A DNA stretch of 18,717 nucleotides, from contig JBAXDH010000069.1 of NCBI GenBank assembly GCA_037141055.1, positions 1 to 18,717 on the forward strand, in the 5' to 3' direction. Below the pieces are notes generated by a model that had not been told where the DNA came from, searched no databases, and worked only from the letters and a program-made list of their open reading frames with translations. The position numbers and the translations under genes were made by a program. The stretch is from CAIVAT01 sp037141055. Its GTDB lineage: Bacteria; Bacteroidota; Bacteroidia; Bacteroidales; FEN-979. This document shows, in pieces, positions 8,185 to 16,121 of this stretch; position 1 is the first letter of the stretch; every line of letters starts with the position of its first letter.

Positions 8185-8237
8185 ATATCGAATATTGATC
8201 AACGAACATTGAATTTCAAATGAGAATTAAGAATATA
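8182..8237. repeat. Run of degenerate heptamers between pump and channel genes
   Basis: Consecutive 7-mers read TGAATAT, CGAATAT, TGATCAA, CGAACAT, TGAATTT, CAAATGA, GAATTAA, GAATATA. The best-kept units follow YGAAYAT. The pump's TGA stop is the start of the first unit. Similar strings of GAATATCGAACATTGAAT type are, from general knowledge, seen between genes in Bacteroidota. The run fills most of the 67-bp gap before the tolC start. Confidence 0.6.
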
Positions 8238-8251
8238 ATACCCCGAGTTTT

Positions 8252-9556
8252 ATGAGAGTTTTGCTATTCATTATCGCGACTTTTCTTTTCCTTGATATTT
8301 TGCCGGCGCAGGATATTTCTGCTCCTGTTTCCCTGAAAAATTTTGTCAACCAGTCGTTTCAGCAATATCCCCGGGTGGGTGAGATGAAAGAGCTGGTGAG
8401 GATGGGCGAGGTGAAGGTAACCCTGGGAAAAGCCGGGTATCTGCCGGTGGCAGGTGGCGACCTGTCATACCACAGGCAATATCCTACACCATCCATCCAG
8501 TTTCCCACGGGCCAGGGAGAGTTCCAGGATGTCAAATTTCAGCCGGCCAACAGCTATAATGCTTCTGTTAACTTTGTGCAGCCCCTCCTGGATTTGCGGA
8601 CCCCGGCAACGGTAAACAAATCGAAAAGTGATCTCGAAACCTGCAAGGATAACCTGGAAAGCTTTAAGATCCAGCTTGCCTACCAGGTTGCCCAGGTATA
8701 TTATTCCATTATTTTCCTGAACAAAAGTCTTGTTGTGCAGCAGGAACAGATCAACCTTTTAAAATCCACCCTTGACCAGATCGGCGTGAAAGTGAAGAGC
8801 GGCGATGCCCTGACGTATGACCTCGTTTCAACCCAGGTGAAATACACCAATGCGGAGAATTTTTACACCGACCTTGCAACCCAGCTGAACAAGCAATACA
8901 ACATGCTCGGCATGCTCACCGGGCGCGGGGGAACCGCTTACCTGGCCGATACCGTTGTAAGCCAGGCCACATTCATTACATCGGCTGATTCAATTATTTC
9001 CATTGCCCTGCGAAACAACCCCGAGCTCAGGATTGCCGACGACAAGATCAAATCGGCCCGGTGGGACATTGTCTCGGCCAACCGGAACCGTTTGCCGGTG
9101 ATGAATTTTGTTGCAGGCGCCGGCATTAAAAACGGCTTCATGCCCGAAATTGATGTTGCCACTTTCAACTATTTTTTAGGCGTCGGGGTATCGATCCCCA
9201 TTCTTTCATCGAGCCGTCCCGGCATCCAGAAACAGTTGGCATTGATTAATGTCAGCGCTTCAAAACTGGCATTTGAATCGCAGAAAGTCAGCCTGAACAA
9301 GGACCTGTTAAACACACTGGACGATGTGCAAAAGAATCTCAGGAAACTGGAAAGCGCCGACACGCTGATCAGGCAGGCCCAGCTTGCCATGGACCTTGCC
9401 GGCGACCGGTATAAATACGGTGTGATCACCAACCTCGATCTGCTCAGTTCCCTGGCAAATTACAAGGATGCAAAGCTTAGCAGCCTTCAGTCTGAGTATA
9501 ACCTGCTCCTGTCAAGGATGGAACTTTGCCGGCTGGCAGGAATCCGTTGGTGGTAA
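8252..9556 (+). CDS. TolC-family outer-membrane efflux channel
   Basis: A 434-residue protein with a signal peptide at residues 1-19 (LLFIIATFLFLDILPA-Q) and no lipobox. The two OEP repeats are visible. The first has a beta part SYNASVNFVQPLLDL and long helices (YQVAQVYYSIIFLNKSL, then LKSTLDQIGVKVKSG.ALTYDL). The second starts near ISIALRNNPELRIADDKIKS and ends GDRYKYGVITNLDLLSSLANY, the typical helix before the C-terminus. It would form the trimeric tunnel for the EmrA/EmrB-like pair. It lies 67 bp after the pump gene with no promoter box in between, so it is probably the third gene of the MarR-controlled operon. Confidence 0.92.
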   Translation: MRVLLFIIATFLFLDILPAQDISAPVSLKNFVNQSFQQYPRVGEMKELVRMGEVKVTLGKAGYLPVAGGDLSYHRQYPTPSIQFPTGQGEFQDVKFQPANSYNASVNFVQPLLDLRTPATVNKSKSDLETCKDNLESFKIQLAYQVAQVYYSIIFLNKSLVVQQEQINLLKSTLDQIGVKVKSGDALTYDLVSTQVKYTNAENFYTDLATQLNKQYNMLGMLTGRGGTAYLADTVVSQATFITSADSIISIALRNNPELRIADDKIKSARWDIVSANRNRLPVMNFVAGAGIKNGFMPEIDVATFNYFLGVGVSIPILSSSRPGIQKQLALINVSASKLAFESQKVSLNKDLLNTLDDVQKNLRKLESADTLIRQAQLAMDLAGDRYKYGVITNLDLLSSLANYKDAKLSSLQSEYNLLLSRMELCRLAGIRWW

Positions 9557-9576
9557 ATTTGCTTCGGATTATATTG

Positions 9577-9584
9577 TATCTTTG
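9577..9584 (+). promoter_or_regulatory. -7 box for the large modular secreted protein
   Basis: TATCTTTG is a perfect TAnnTTTG and continues GG. It lies 30 bp before the ATG at 9615 and 20 bp after the tolC stop. A TTTG at 9558-9561 is upstream, but the 15-bp spacing is short for a -33 element. The box suggests this gene is transcribed separately from the efflux operon. Confidence 0.5.
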
Positions 9585-9614
9585 GTTTCTAATCCAATTG
9601 CTAATCCCATCTCT

Positions 9615-12600
9615 ATGAAACCAAGTATCAGCAAATCAATCTGTGGCAGAATTTCCTTTTCTACGGCCATTTTTTCCGCACTTCTCATCATTGTCATGTT
9701 CCCGGGCACCATCCTGGCGCAATGGAATACCAATACAAGTGTAAACATTGAGATATCCGGCCTTCCAACCGCAGATATCCAGTCGGCGTCGACCACCGAC
9801 GGGAAAACCTGGATTGCATTTTATCATCAGAATGGGGGTAATTACGACATGCGGGCTCAGTTGATCGATGCCAACGGGTTCAAGCTTCTTGGCTCAAATG
9901 GCATGCTTGTCAGCAACCAGACTTCTGGTTCAGCAACCTATGTTTTCAATGTTTGCGTGGATGGGTCAAACAACCTGATTGTCGGTTGCCAGGACCAGAG
10001 AACGGGAACGAACCAGGCCGTGCTTTACAAGATTTCCCAGGCCGGCACCCAATTGTGGGGAACGAACGGGATTGTGCTTGGTGGTGGCCTTGCCCCTTAT
10101 CCTGCCGCCTTATCCAACGGGGAGGTCGCCGTATCCTGGAACGCGGATGCGGGGAGTACCCTGAATCTTCAGAAAGTTACTGCAGGCGGGACCCTCGCCT
10201 GGGCAACTCCCATCATCATTTTGGTTGGAACATCCACTACGACCCGGGGTCAGGTAATTGCAAATACCGCCGGTAAATTCACCATGGTATATCAAAAAGG
10301 TGGTATATACACCACTTTATACGCACAGATGTTTGATAATGCCGGGACTGCCCTCTATTCACCTCTGCAGATCTGCAACCAGACTACGGCCGGATACAGG
10401 TATTATTCCATTTTAGCTGAATCCGACACTACCTATTTCGGATATTATGCCTCATCCGGCTCCCGCTTCAACTCATTCCTTCAGAGGATTAATCCGGGCG
10501 GAACCATCCCCTGGGGAATGAACGGCTCCAATTTCAATACTTCAGTTGCAGCGAGTGATAATTACCAGGCAGAGACCAGTATCTGTAAGACTCCCGGGTC
10601 AAGCTATGTCTGGTCTGTCTGCACTTTTTCAAACCCCAATCAGACCACCTATGGTGTTTATATTCAGAAATTCCAGAAAACCACAGGTGCCCGGCAGTTT
10701 ACCGATCAGGCTAAGGTTGTTTATGCCATCAGTGCCAATACAGACCAGCGTTGCGGGAACCTTGCACTCACATCTGATGCACCCATGTTTATGAGTTATG
10801 ATGTGAATTATAAAATTTATGCAACCAGGCTGGATGCCAACGGCAATTTTGTGTGGCCGGGAAACCGGGTTGAGATGAGTTCTACCACAGCCACCTCTGC
10901 ACTAGGCAAGATGAGATATGGTTTTACCCCTGATGGGCCAAACCGCTGCGCTGGCGTGTGGACTGAGAACAGGGGCAGTGATTACATGGGTTATGCCCAG
11001 GGCATTTCAATCGGGGGCCTCATCGGGCTGGTTGTTGCCACCCAGGGGAGCGTGCCTGCCACCATCACCACCCTTGGCGGAACACTCCAGATGGTTGCGA
11101 CGGTATTCCCTGCAACCGCCAGTCAGAGTGTAACATGGAGCCTCGTCCCGGGAACAGGAACGGCATCCATCAGCGCCGGCGGACTGGTCACTGCGATTAC
11201 CAATGGAACAGTGTATGCGAAGGCAACAGCCGTGCAGGATGTCACTGTCAAAGATTCACTTTTGGTCACCATCACAGGGCAACCAACGCAGTTCCCCATT
11301 GTTGTTACCCTGGCAGCCACCGGGGTCACCGGTACAGCGGCTGTTGTAAACGGGACAGTCAATGCAAATTCCTACAGTACCAGCGTTACATTTAACTGGG
11401 GACTAACCGCCGCGTATGGTAACACCGCAGTTGCAACCCCTGCAACGGTAACCGGAAACTCAGCCACACCCGTCCTTGCAAATCTTAGCGGATTGTCGGC
11501 TTCCACCACCTATCATTTCAGGGTTTCGGGAACGAATGCCGCCGGAACTACCAATGGCGCCGACCTTACTTTTACAACGGCTGCCGCTGCACCTGCAGTG
11601 GTCACCAATGCAGCGTCAAACATCACGGTAAATGGCGGACAGCTTAATGGAACCGTAACGGCAAACAATTCAACAACCAGCGTTTCTTTTGACTGGGGTC
11701 TCACCACCGGGTATGGAAACAACACTGCAGCCACACCGGCATCTGTTACGGGATCGACCGCCACAGCAGTTATGACGTCACTTACCGGGTTGCTGCTTAC
11801 CACAACCTATCATTATCGTTGTGTCGGAACCAATACTGTCGGAACGACCTACGGGGCCGATATGACATTTACAACGGGGTGCCAGGTTCCGCTTGCGCCA
11901 GGCACGATCACCGGCCCGGCAAGCGTTTGCCAGAACCAGAGCGGTGTGGTTTACAGCATCCTGCCGGTGGCAAATGCCACCAGTTATATCTGGACAGTGC
12001 CAACAGGCGCCACCATCACAGCCGGGGCCGGCACAACGGCCATCACCGTAAACTTTTCAGCCGGGGCGGTCTCGGGCAATGTGACCGTTGCAGGATCCAA
12101 TTCCTGCTCAACCGGGCCGGTAACATCCAAGGCGGTAACCATCTCCCTCCCGCCGGTCCCGACCATCACCGGATCGAATACGCTGTGCGCCAACTCAGGA
12201 AGTTACGCTTATACCACAGAAACCGGCATGACCAATTATACCTGGACTGTTTCTTCGGGCGGTACGATCGTATCGGGCGCCGGAACGAATTCCGTCCAGG
12301 TTCAGTGGAATGCGGCTGGAGCACAATCGGTAAGTGTAACCTACAGCAATGCAACCGGATGTCCGGCACAAAATCCCACTGTGTATAACGTTACTGTTAA
12401 CGGCGCTCCTTCAGCGGCCGGTCCCATAACAGGACTTTCCGCTGTGTGTGCCGGGACCCAGGGTGTCGTTTATTCGATTTCCACCATTGCGGGGGCAGTG
12501 ACCTATATCTGGATCCTGCCGGCTGGCGCAACGATTGCATCCGGCTCAGGCACCACGTCCATAACCGTTAATTTTTCCGGCACAGCCGTTTCGGGAACAA

Positions 12601-13154
12601 TCGAGGTGATGGGAAATAACCTTTGCGGAAACGGCACGGGTTCAACCCTTGCGCTCACCGTGAATCCGATTCCTCCTGCCCCGGTTATCTCCGTCAACGC
12701 AAATGTCCTTTCATCAAATGCACCGGCAGGAAACCAGTGGTATCGCGATGGCAATGCCATCCCGGGAGCCACCGGCCAGAATTATACGGTAACCGGGAAT
12801 CCGCTGGCATGGTTCTGGACGGTTGTCACACTTGCAGGTTGCTCTTCCGATACGTCAAACCACATCTTCATGCTGGAAGTTGGCGTCCGTGAGAACAATT
12901 CTGTCAGCCTGAACATCAGTCCGATACCCAATGACGGTCATTTCAGGATCACCCTTGGAAGTTTGAAGGAACAAACCTATAAACTGGAAATCCATAACAG
13001 CCTGGGGGTAATTGTTCATACGGGTGTGATCGTCGCGCGGACCGGGATAACCGAGTCGCTGGTTGACCTCAGGCCTGTTCCGGACGGACTCTATACCATC
13101 GTCCTTCGAAATTCCGACAATACGGTTGTCAGGAAAATGCTTGTAACCAAATAA
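9615..13154 (+). CDS. Large modular T9SS-secreted protein (Big2, FN3-like, PKD-like, Ig-like)
   Basis: A 1179-residue product. The ATG at 9615 is chosen because a signal peptide starts there (SALLIIVMFPGTILA-Q, cleavage after residue 35). The open frame further upstream only overlaps the tolC end and a promoter box. Residues about 36-470 show loose propeller-like repeats (VCVDGSNNLIVGCQDQRTG, ISQAGTQLWGTNGIVL) that I cannot assign to a family. Then come a Big2-like domain (about 475-558: TWSLVPGTGTASISAGGLVT), two FN3-like domains (about 561-755), three PKD-like domains (about 759-1015), an Ig-like domain (QWYRDGNAIPGATGQNYTV) and a T9SS type A tail from about 1090. No catalytic domain is evident; adhesin or surface structural roles are plausible. 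The stop faces the molybdoenzyme stop 11 bp away. Confidence 0.88.
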   Translation: MKPSISKSICGRISFSTAIFSALLIIVMFPGTILAQWNTNTSVNIEISGLPTADIQSASTTDGKTWIAFYHQNGGNYDMRAQLIDANGFKLLGSNGMLVSNQTSGSATYVFNVCVDGSNNLIVGCQDQRTGTNQAVLYKISQAGTQLWGTNGIVLGGGLAPYPAALSNGEVAVSWNADAGSTLNLQKVTAGGTLAWATPIIILVGTSTTTRGQVIANTAGKFTMVYQKGGIYTTLYAQMFDNAGTALYSPLQICNQTTAGYRYYSILAESDTTYFGYYASSGSRFNSFLQRINPGGTIPWGMNGSNFNTSVAASDNYQAETSICKTPGSSYVWSVCTFSNPNQTTYGVYIQKFQKTTGARQFTDQAKVVYAISANTDQRCGNLALTSDAPMFMSYDVNYKIYATRLDANGNFVWPGNRVEMSSTTATSALGKMRYGFTPDGPNRCAGVWTENRGSDYMGYAQGISIGGLIGLVVATQGSVPATITTLGGTLQMVATVFPATASQSVTWSLVPGTGTASISAGGLVTAITNGTVYAKATAVQDVTVKDSLLVTITGQPTQFPIVVTLAATGVTGTAAVVNGTVNANSYSTSVTFNWGLTAAYGNTAVATPATVTGNSATPVLANLSGLSASTTYHFRVSGTNAAGTTNGADLTFTTAAAAPAVVTNAASNITVNGGQLNGTVTANNSTTSVSFDWGLTTGYGNNTAATPASVTGSTATAVMTSLTGLLLTTTYHYRCVGTNTVGTTYGADMTFTTGCQVPLAPGTITGPASVCQNQSGVVYSILPVANATSYIWTVPTGATITAGAGTTAITVNFSAGAVSGNVTVAGSNSCSTGPVTSKAVTISLPPVPTITGSNTLCANSGSYAYTTETGMTNYTWTVSSGGTIVSGAGTNSVQVQWNAAGAQSVSVTYSNATGCPAQNPTVYNVTVNGAPSAAGPITGLSAVCAGTQGVVYSISTIAGAVTYIWILPAGATIASGSGTTSITVNFSGTAVSGTIEVMGNNLCGNGTGSTLALTVNPIPPAPVISVNANVLSSNAPAGNQWYRDGNAIPGATGQNYTVTGNPLAWFWTVVTLAGCSSDTSNHIFMLEVGVRENNSVSLNISPIPNDGHFRITLGSLKEQTYKLEIHNSLGVIVHTGVIVARTGITESLVDLRPVPDGLYTIVLRNSDNTVVRKMLVTK
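11295..11879 (+). repeat. Two tandem FN3-like domain copies
   Basis: Two ~97-residue copies begin at 11295 and 11592. They share FNWGLTAAYGNTA / FDWGLTTGYGNNT, ATPATVTG / ATPASVTG and TTYHFRVSGTNAAGTTNGAD / TTYHYRCVGTNTVGTTYGAD. Similarity is strong enough to indicate internal duplication within this gene. Confidence 0.8.
11889..12660 (+). repeat. Three tandem PKD-like domain copies
   Basis: Three ~85-residue copies share the pattern ITG-x-x-x-VC, Y-x-W-x-x-x-x-GA-x-I-x-x-G-x-GT and a closing V-x-V-x-x-x-N-x-C. Copies one and three are most alike (TGATITAGAGTTAITVNFS versus AGATIASGSGTTSITVNFS). The middle one is more diverged and ends GCPAQNPTVYNVTV. Confidence 0.78.
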
Positions 13155-13165
13155 TCCTGGGTAAA

Positions 13166-15418
13166 TCAGGAAGTTCCGGCTTCCATACCGCTCCAGCTGT
13201 TCACCGACTGCGGCCCACCGGCCTTTGTGATTCCCACGCAGAACCCGGTAAGCAGCGCCATCCCGCTGATGGGATCAATGCAGCCTGGGCCTGACGGGGA
13301 CAGAATATTCACGTTGACTCCACGGGTCTTTTTTGCCACATTGAGGCCCGATTCCTGGTGGCCCCACCCGTGGGGCAAGGCTACGGTTTTCTGCAGAAGA
13401 TCCGTCGTAAAACGAACCGGCAGTCTTACCGAACCCGTATCGGTGGTTACATCGGCAAAGTCACCTTCTGCAATATCAAGTCCGGTGGCATCGCCGGGAT
13501 GCATGTACAGGTAGTTTGTGTGTTCTGGCTCTTCGACAAATGGCTGGTAATTATGGGTCCAGCTGTTGTGTGTTTTCACGGACCGCTTCGTTATCAGTTT
13601 GAACTTCCCGGCATTGTCCAACTCACTTTGAAACTGGTCGTCAAGGCCCCTGGTGGCCTCCAAAAGAATTCCCGGGGCAAGATGTACTTTTTTATCCGCT
13701 GTTGCAACCCGGCCGGTCAGAAAATTCGTCTTATGAGGTTTGCCCGGGAGCCCGTGCGGATTAGATAAAAGTTTTTTCAACGCCGGTGCGCCGCAGATCC
13801 GCAGGAGGAAGGAGAGAATTCCCTTTTGCGGGATGGTGTAAAGGGCCGAACCGCTGCCGGCCTGCTTCCGGGAAACAAATTGCAGCAGCCTCTGCGTAAA
13901 TTTAGACCCGAAGATGCCGATTTTACTGTGCCGGCAAAGATCGAGATAAATGGAGGCTTCGTCCCGCTGTTCGTATCCGGGGGCGATCACTGCATCGGTA
14001 GCCTGGAGGTACGGCTTGTGCTGAAGTCCGAGCATCAGCGGAAAAACGAAAGGGAGGTCGGGCCGTTCGAGGGGGGTTGTGCACGGAAGGACATAGTGCG
14101 CCAGGGTTGCTGTTTCCGTTGGAAGGATATCCAGCGCCACCAGCAGGTCAAGCTCCCTGAAAGCGTAGCGCAGGCGGTTTGAATCGGGCATGGTGATGAG
14201 CGGATTTCCACCGGAGACAAACAGTGCCCTGATCTTTTCCTTTCCCGGCACCAGTATCTCATCGGCAAGAATCCCACCAGGGAATGCATCATTCACCGAA
14301 CGGCAATTGCCTACCCTCGAACGGTTTGTACGCATCAGGAGCCCCCGTTTGCTGCCAAACTTCGGGAAATCGATGATCCCCTTGCTGACCAGCGTCCCTC
14401 CCACCCTGTCGAGATTTCCGGTAATTGCATTAATGCATTCCTGGAGCCAGAAAGCAAGAGTGCCGTGGCTGCCCATGTTAACCCCCGTGGAGCAATAAAG
14501 TGCAGCGCCGTCAGCCTGAAGGTAATCGCGAACCATTCCTTTCAGAACTTCGGTAGAAATGCCTGTTACAACTGCAGTTCTTTCTGCGGGCCATTCCTGG
14601 GCAAGCGATTCCAGCGCTTCAAATCCCGTCATAAACTGTTTCACCCTGTTCGTCTTTACGCCATTCTGCTTTAAAATTTCATGTAGAAAAGAGAGATAAA
14701 AGAAGACATCTGTACCCGGCCTGATGAAGATGTGCTCACCTGCAGCCTGTGCTGTTTCCGTTCTCCGGGGATCAACAACATACAACTTCCCTCCGCGGCT
14801 GACGATCTCCTTCAGCTTTTTTCCCGGGTCGGGCACCTGGAGAAAACTCCATTTTGATATGACCGGGTTTGCCCCGACGACAATCAGGCAACGGATGTTT
14901 TCCAGGTCGGGAAAAGGTTGTATGAATGGGAATCCATACATTTCCTGTGAAACTGCGAATTTATTGCTGCAATCCTGGGTGGAAGAGGAAAACATGCTTG
15001 CCGATCCGATGCCGGTCATGAATCCCTGGGCAAAAACTGGATGGAGCACACCAAACCCTGCCGCGGTGCCGATGTACATGGCAATGGCATTGGGATGAAA
15101 ATCACCGCGGATCTGCGCCACTTTTGATCCGATCTCCTGCATCGCCGTTGCCCACGAAATCCGGTGCCATTCGTTTCCCTCGCGTTTCATGGGGTACTTC
15201 AGCCGGTCGGGCGAACTGTACAAATGATGCTGGCTGATCCCTTTCGGACATCCAAAGCCCGATGTGGCAACGTGGTCCCGGTCGGGAACGATCGACGTAA
15301 CATGGTTATCTTCCGTTGTGACCTTCAATCCGCACAAAACCTCGCAGATCCTGCAAAATGTGTATTTTGGTTCATTATCTGTGTGTTTCAACCTGCCTCC
15401 CGGTATATCTTTTCTCAT
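13166..15418 (-). CDS. Molybdopterin-dependent oxidoreductase, DMSO-reductase superfamily
   Basis: A 750-residue protein with an N-terminal [4Fe-4S] site C22-x2-C25-x3-C29-x27-C57 (CRICEVLCG, then GFGCPKG). The molybdopterin domain (about 70-510) includes IRCLIVVGANPVISKWSF and ALFVSGGNPLITMPDSNRL. The dinucleotide-binding beta-barrel lies at about 606-735 (NYLYMHPGDATGLDIAEGD, LPHGWGHQESG). There is no twin-arginine signal, so it is probably cytoplasmic. Aligned by eye to formate dehydrogenase, the usual Mo ligand (Cys/Sec) falls on Ala155 in DCSNKFAVSQEMYG. Related unassigned actinobacterial proteins seem to share this. The substrate is unknown, and no dedicated electron-transfer subunit lies in the window. 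The start overlaps the stop of the upstream lipoprotein gene (ATGA), indicating translational coupling. Confidence 0.9.
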   Translation of the reverse strand: MRKDIPGGRLKHTDNEPKYTFCRICEVLCGLKVTTEDNHVTSIVPDRDHVATSGFGCPKGISQHHLYSSPDRLKYPMKREGNEWHRISWATAMQEIGSKVAQIRGDFHPNAIAMYIGTAAGFGVLHPVFAQGFMTGIGSASMFSSSTQDCSNKFAVSQEMYGFPFIQPFPDLENIRCLIVVGANPVISKWSFLQVPDPGKKLKEIVSRGGKLYVVDPRRTETAQAAGEHIFIRPGTDVFFYLSFLHEILKQNGVKTNRVKQFMTGFEALESLAQEWPAERTAVVTGISTEVLKGMVRDYLQADGAALYCSTGVNMGSHGTLAFWLQECINAITGNLDRVGGTLVSKGIIDFPKFGSKRGLLMRTNRSRVGNCRSVNDAFPGGILADEILVPGKEKIRALFVSGGNPLITMPDSNRLRYAFRELDLLVALDILPTETATLAHYVLPCTTPLERPDLPFVFPLMLGLQHKPYLQATDAVIAPGYEQRDEASIYLDLCRHSKIGIFGSKFTQRLLQFVSRKQAGSGSALYTIPQKGILSFLLRICGAPALKKLLSNPHGLPGKPHKTNFLTGRVATADKKVHLAPGILLEATRGLDDQFQSELDNAGKFKLITKRSVKTHNSWTHNYQPFVEEPEHTNYLYMHPGDATGLDIAEGDFADVTTDTGSVRLPVRFTTDLLQKTVALPHGWGHQESGLNVAKKTRGVNVNILSPSGPGCIDPISGMALLTGFCVGITKAGGPQSVNSWSGMEAGTS

Positions 15419-16011
15419 TTGATTCTCTCCAGTTTCTTCTGAACAAATTTTGGCTGCCTGCCGTACACGGCGATCCCGACCTGGTTGGTTTCAACCTCAT
15501 CAACATCGTGCCACCTGTCAATGAATTCCCGGATGGGGATGTACCCGGTATTAAACAAGGCCGGGTCAGAAATCAGCACGTCTTTATCGGTATACCCGAT
15601 CACAACGACAAAATGACCATCATTCCAGCAATCCTTATAATTTTTCCTAAAATCCCTTTCATCACCCCATGCCTGAATCAGCACAATTACCGGGATTTCC
15701 TTATCGATATAGCCGAACAACTCGGCTGTTGTCATCCTGTGTTTTACTTTTGTGGAAAACCCCTGGTGATGCAAAAATTTAACGATGTCCCTGATATAAG
15801 TTCCTTCATTTTTCTCGGTTTTCAGTAACCCGATCAATTCAGATTCACGAAAATCTTCGCCATAGTACGCCAGGACAGCCTGGACTGCACCGGGCCCGCA
15901 GCTGTATTCGAATGATTGCCTCGTATTCGGGAAATCAAGAAGCTTGCTTCTGTGCTCTGAACATCCCGATATCCCCAGAATAGTAATAAGAAACACCACG
16001 ATAGTTTTCAT
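15415..16011 (-). CDS. C39-like cysteine-peptidase lipoprotein
   Basis: A 198-residue product from the ATG at 16011. Residues 1-17 form a lipoprotein signal (hydrophobic IVVFLITILGIS, lipobox ISG-C17). The rest resembles the peptidase C39 fold: Q32 and C38 in RQSFEYSCGPGAVQAVLAYYG, H133 in DGHFVVVIGY and D149 in VLISDP. This places the Gln oxyanion residue, nucleophile, His and Asp in the expected order. C39 domains cut after double-Gly leaders in bacteriocin exporters, but free lipoprotein versions also exist with unknown substrates. The open frame extends upstream to 16188, yet a promoter box at 16053-16046 makes those starts unlikely. The gene overlaps the molybdoenzyme by 4 bp and lies first in that two-gene unit. 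Confidence 0.82.
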   Translation of the reverse strand: MKTIVVFLITILGISGCSEHRSKLLDFPNTRQSFEYSCGPGAVQAVLAYYGEDFRESELIGLLKTEKNEGTYIRDIVKFLHHQGFSTKVKHRMTTAELFGYIDKEIPVIVLIQAWGDERDFRKNYKDCWNDGHFVVVIGYTDKDVLISDPALFNTGYIPIREFIDRWHDVDEVETNQVGIAVYGRQPKFVQKKLERIK

Positions 16012-16045
16012 ATTCAATTGTTGTAAGGAACCCGCTGAAATCATG

Positions 16046-16053
16046 CAAAGGTA
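16046..16053 (-). promoter_or_regulatory. -7 box for the peptidase/molybdoenzyme unit
   Basis: The minus strand reads TACCTTTG then CA, an exact TAnnTTTG, 34 bp upstream of the lipoprotein ATG at 16011. No clear -33 TTG is seen. It lies back-to-back with the box for the first aldo/keto reductase, about 47 bp apart. Confidence 0.55.
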
Positions 16054-16100
16054 ATTGAAAAGTTTATCGGCTTCGTTCAGCCGGTACCCGGAGAAAACGA

Positions 16101-16108
16101 TAACTTTG
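16101..16108 (+). promoter_or_regulatory. -7 box for the aldo/keto reductase pair
   Basis: TAACTTTG followed by CA and an A-run is an exact TAnnTTTG, 13 bp before the ATG at 16122. It implies a very short leader of only a few bases. No convincing -33 element is visible. Confidence 0.55.
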
Positions 16109-16121
16109 CAAAAAAAAATCA

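Noticed and set aside
4998..9556. The MarR-HlyD-EmrB-TolC block as a new system
   Set aside because: It is a standard tripartite multidrug efflux operon with all expected parts in the usual order.
9468..9614. Upstream extension of the large secreted protein into tolC
   Set aside because: It would bury the signal peptide 49 residues inside the protein and place the -7 box within the coding region; the ATG at 9615 fits better.
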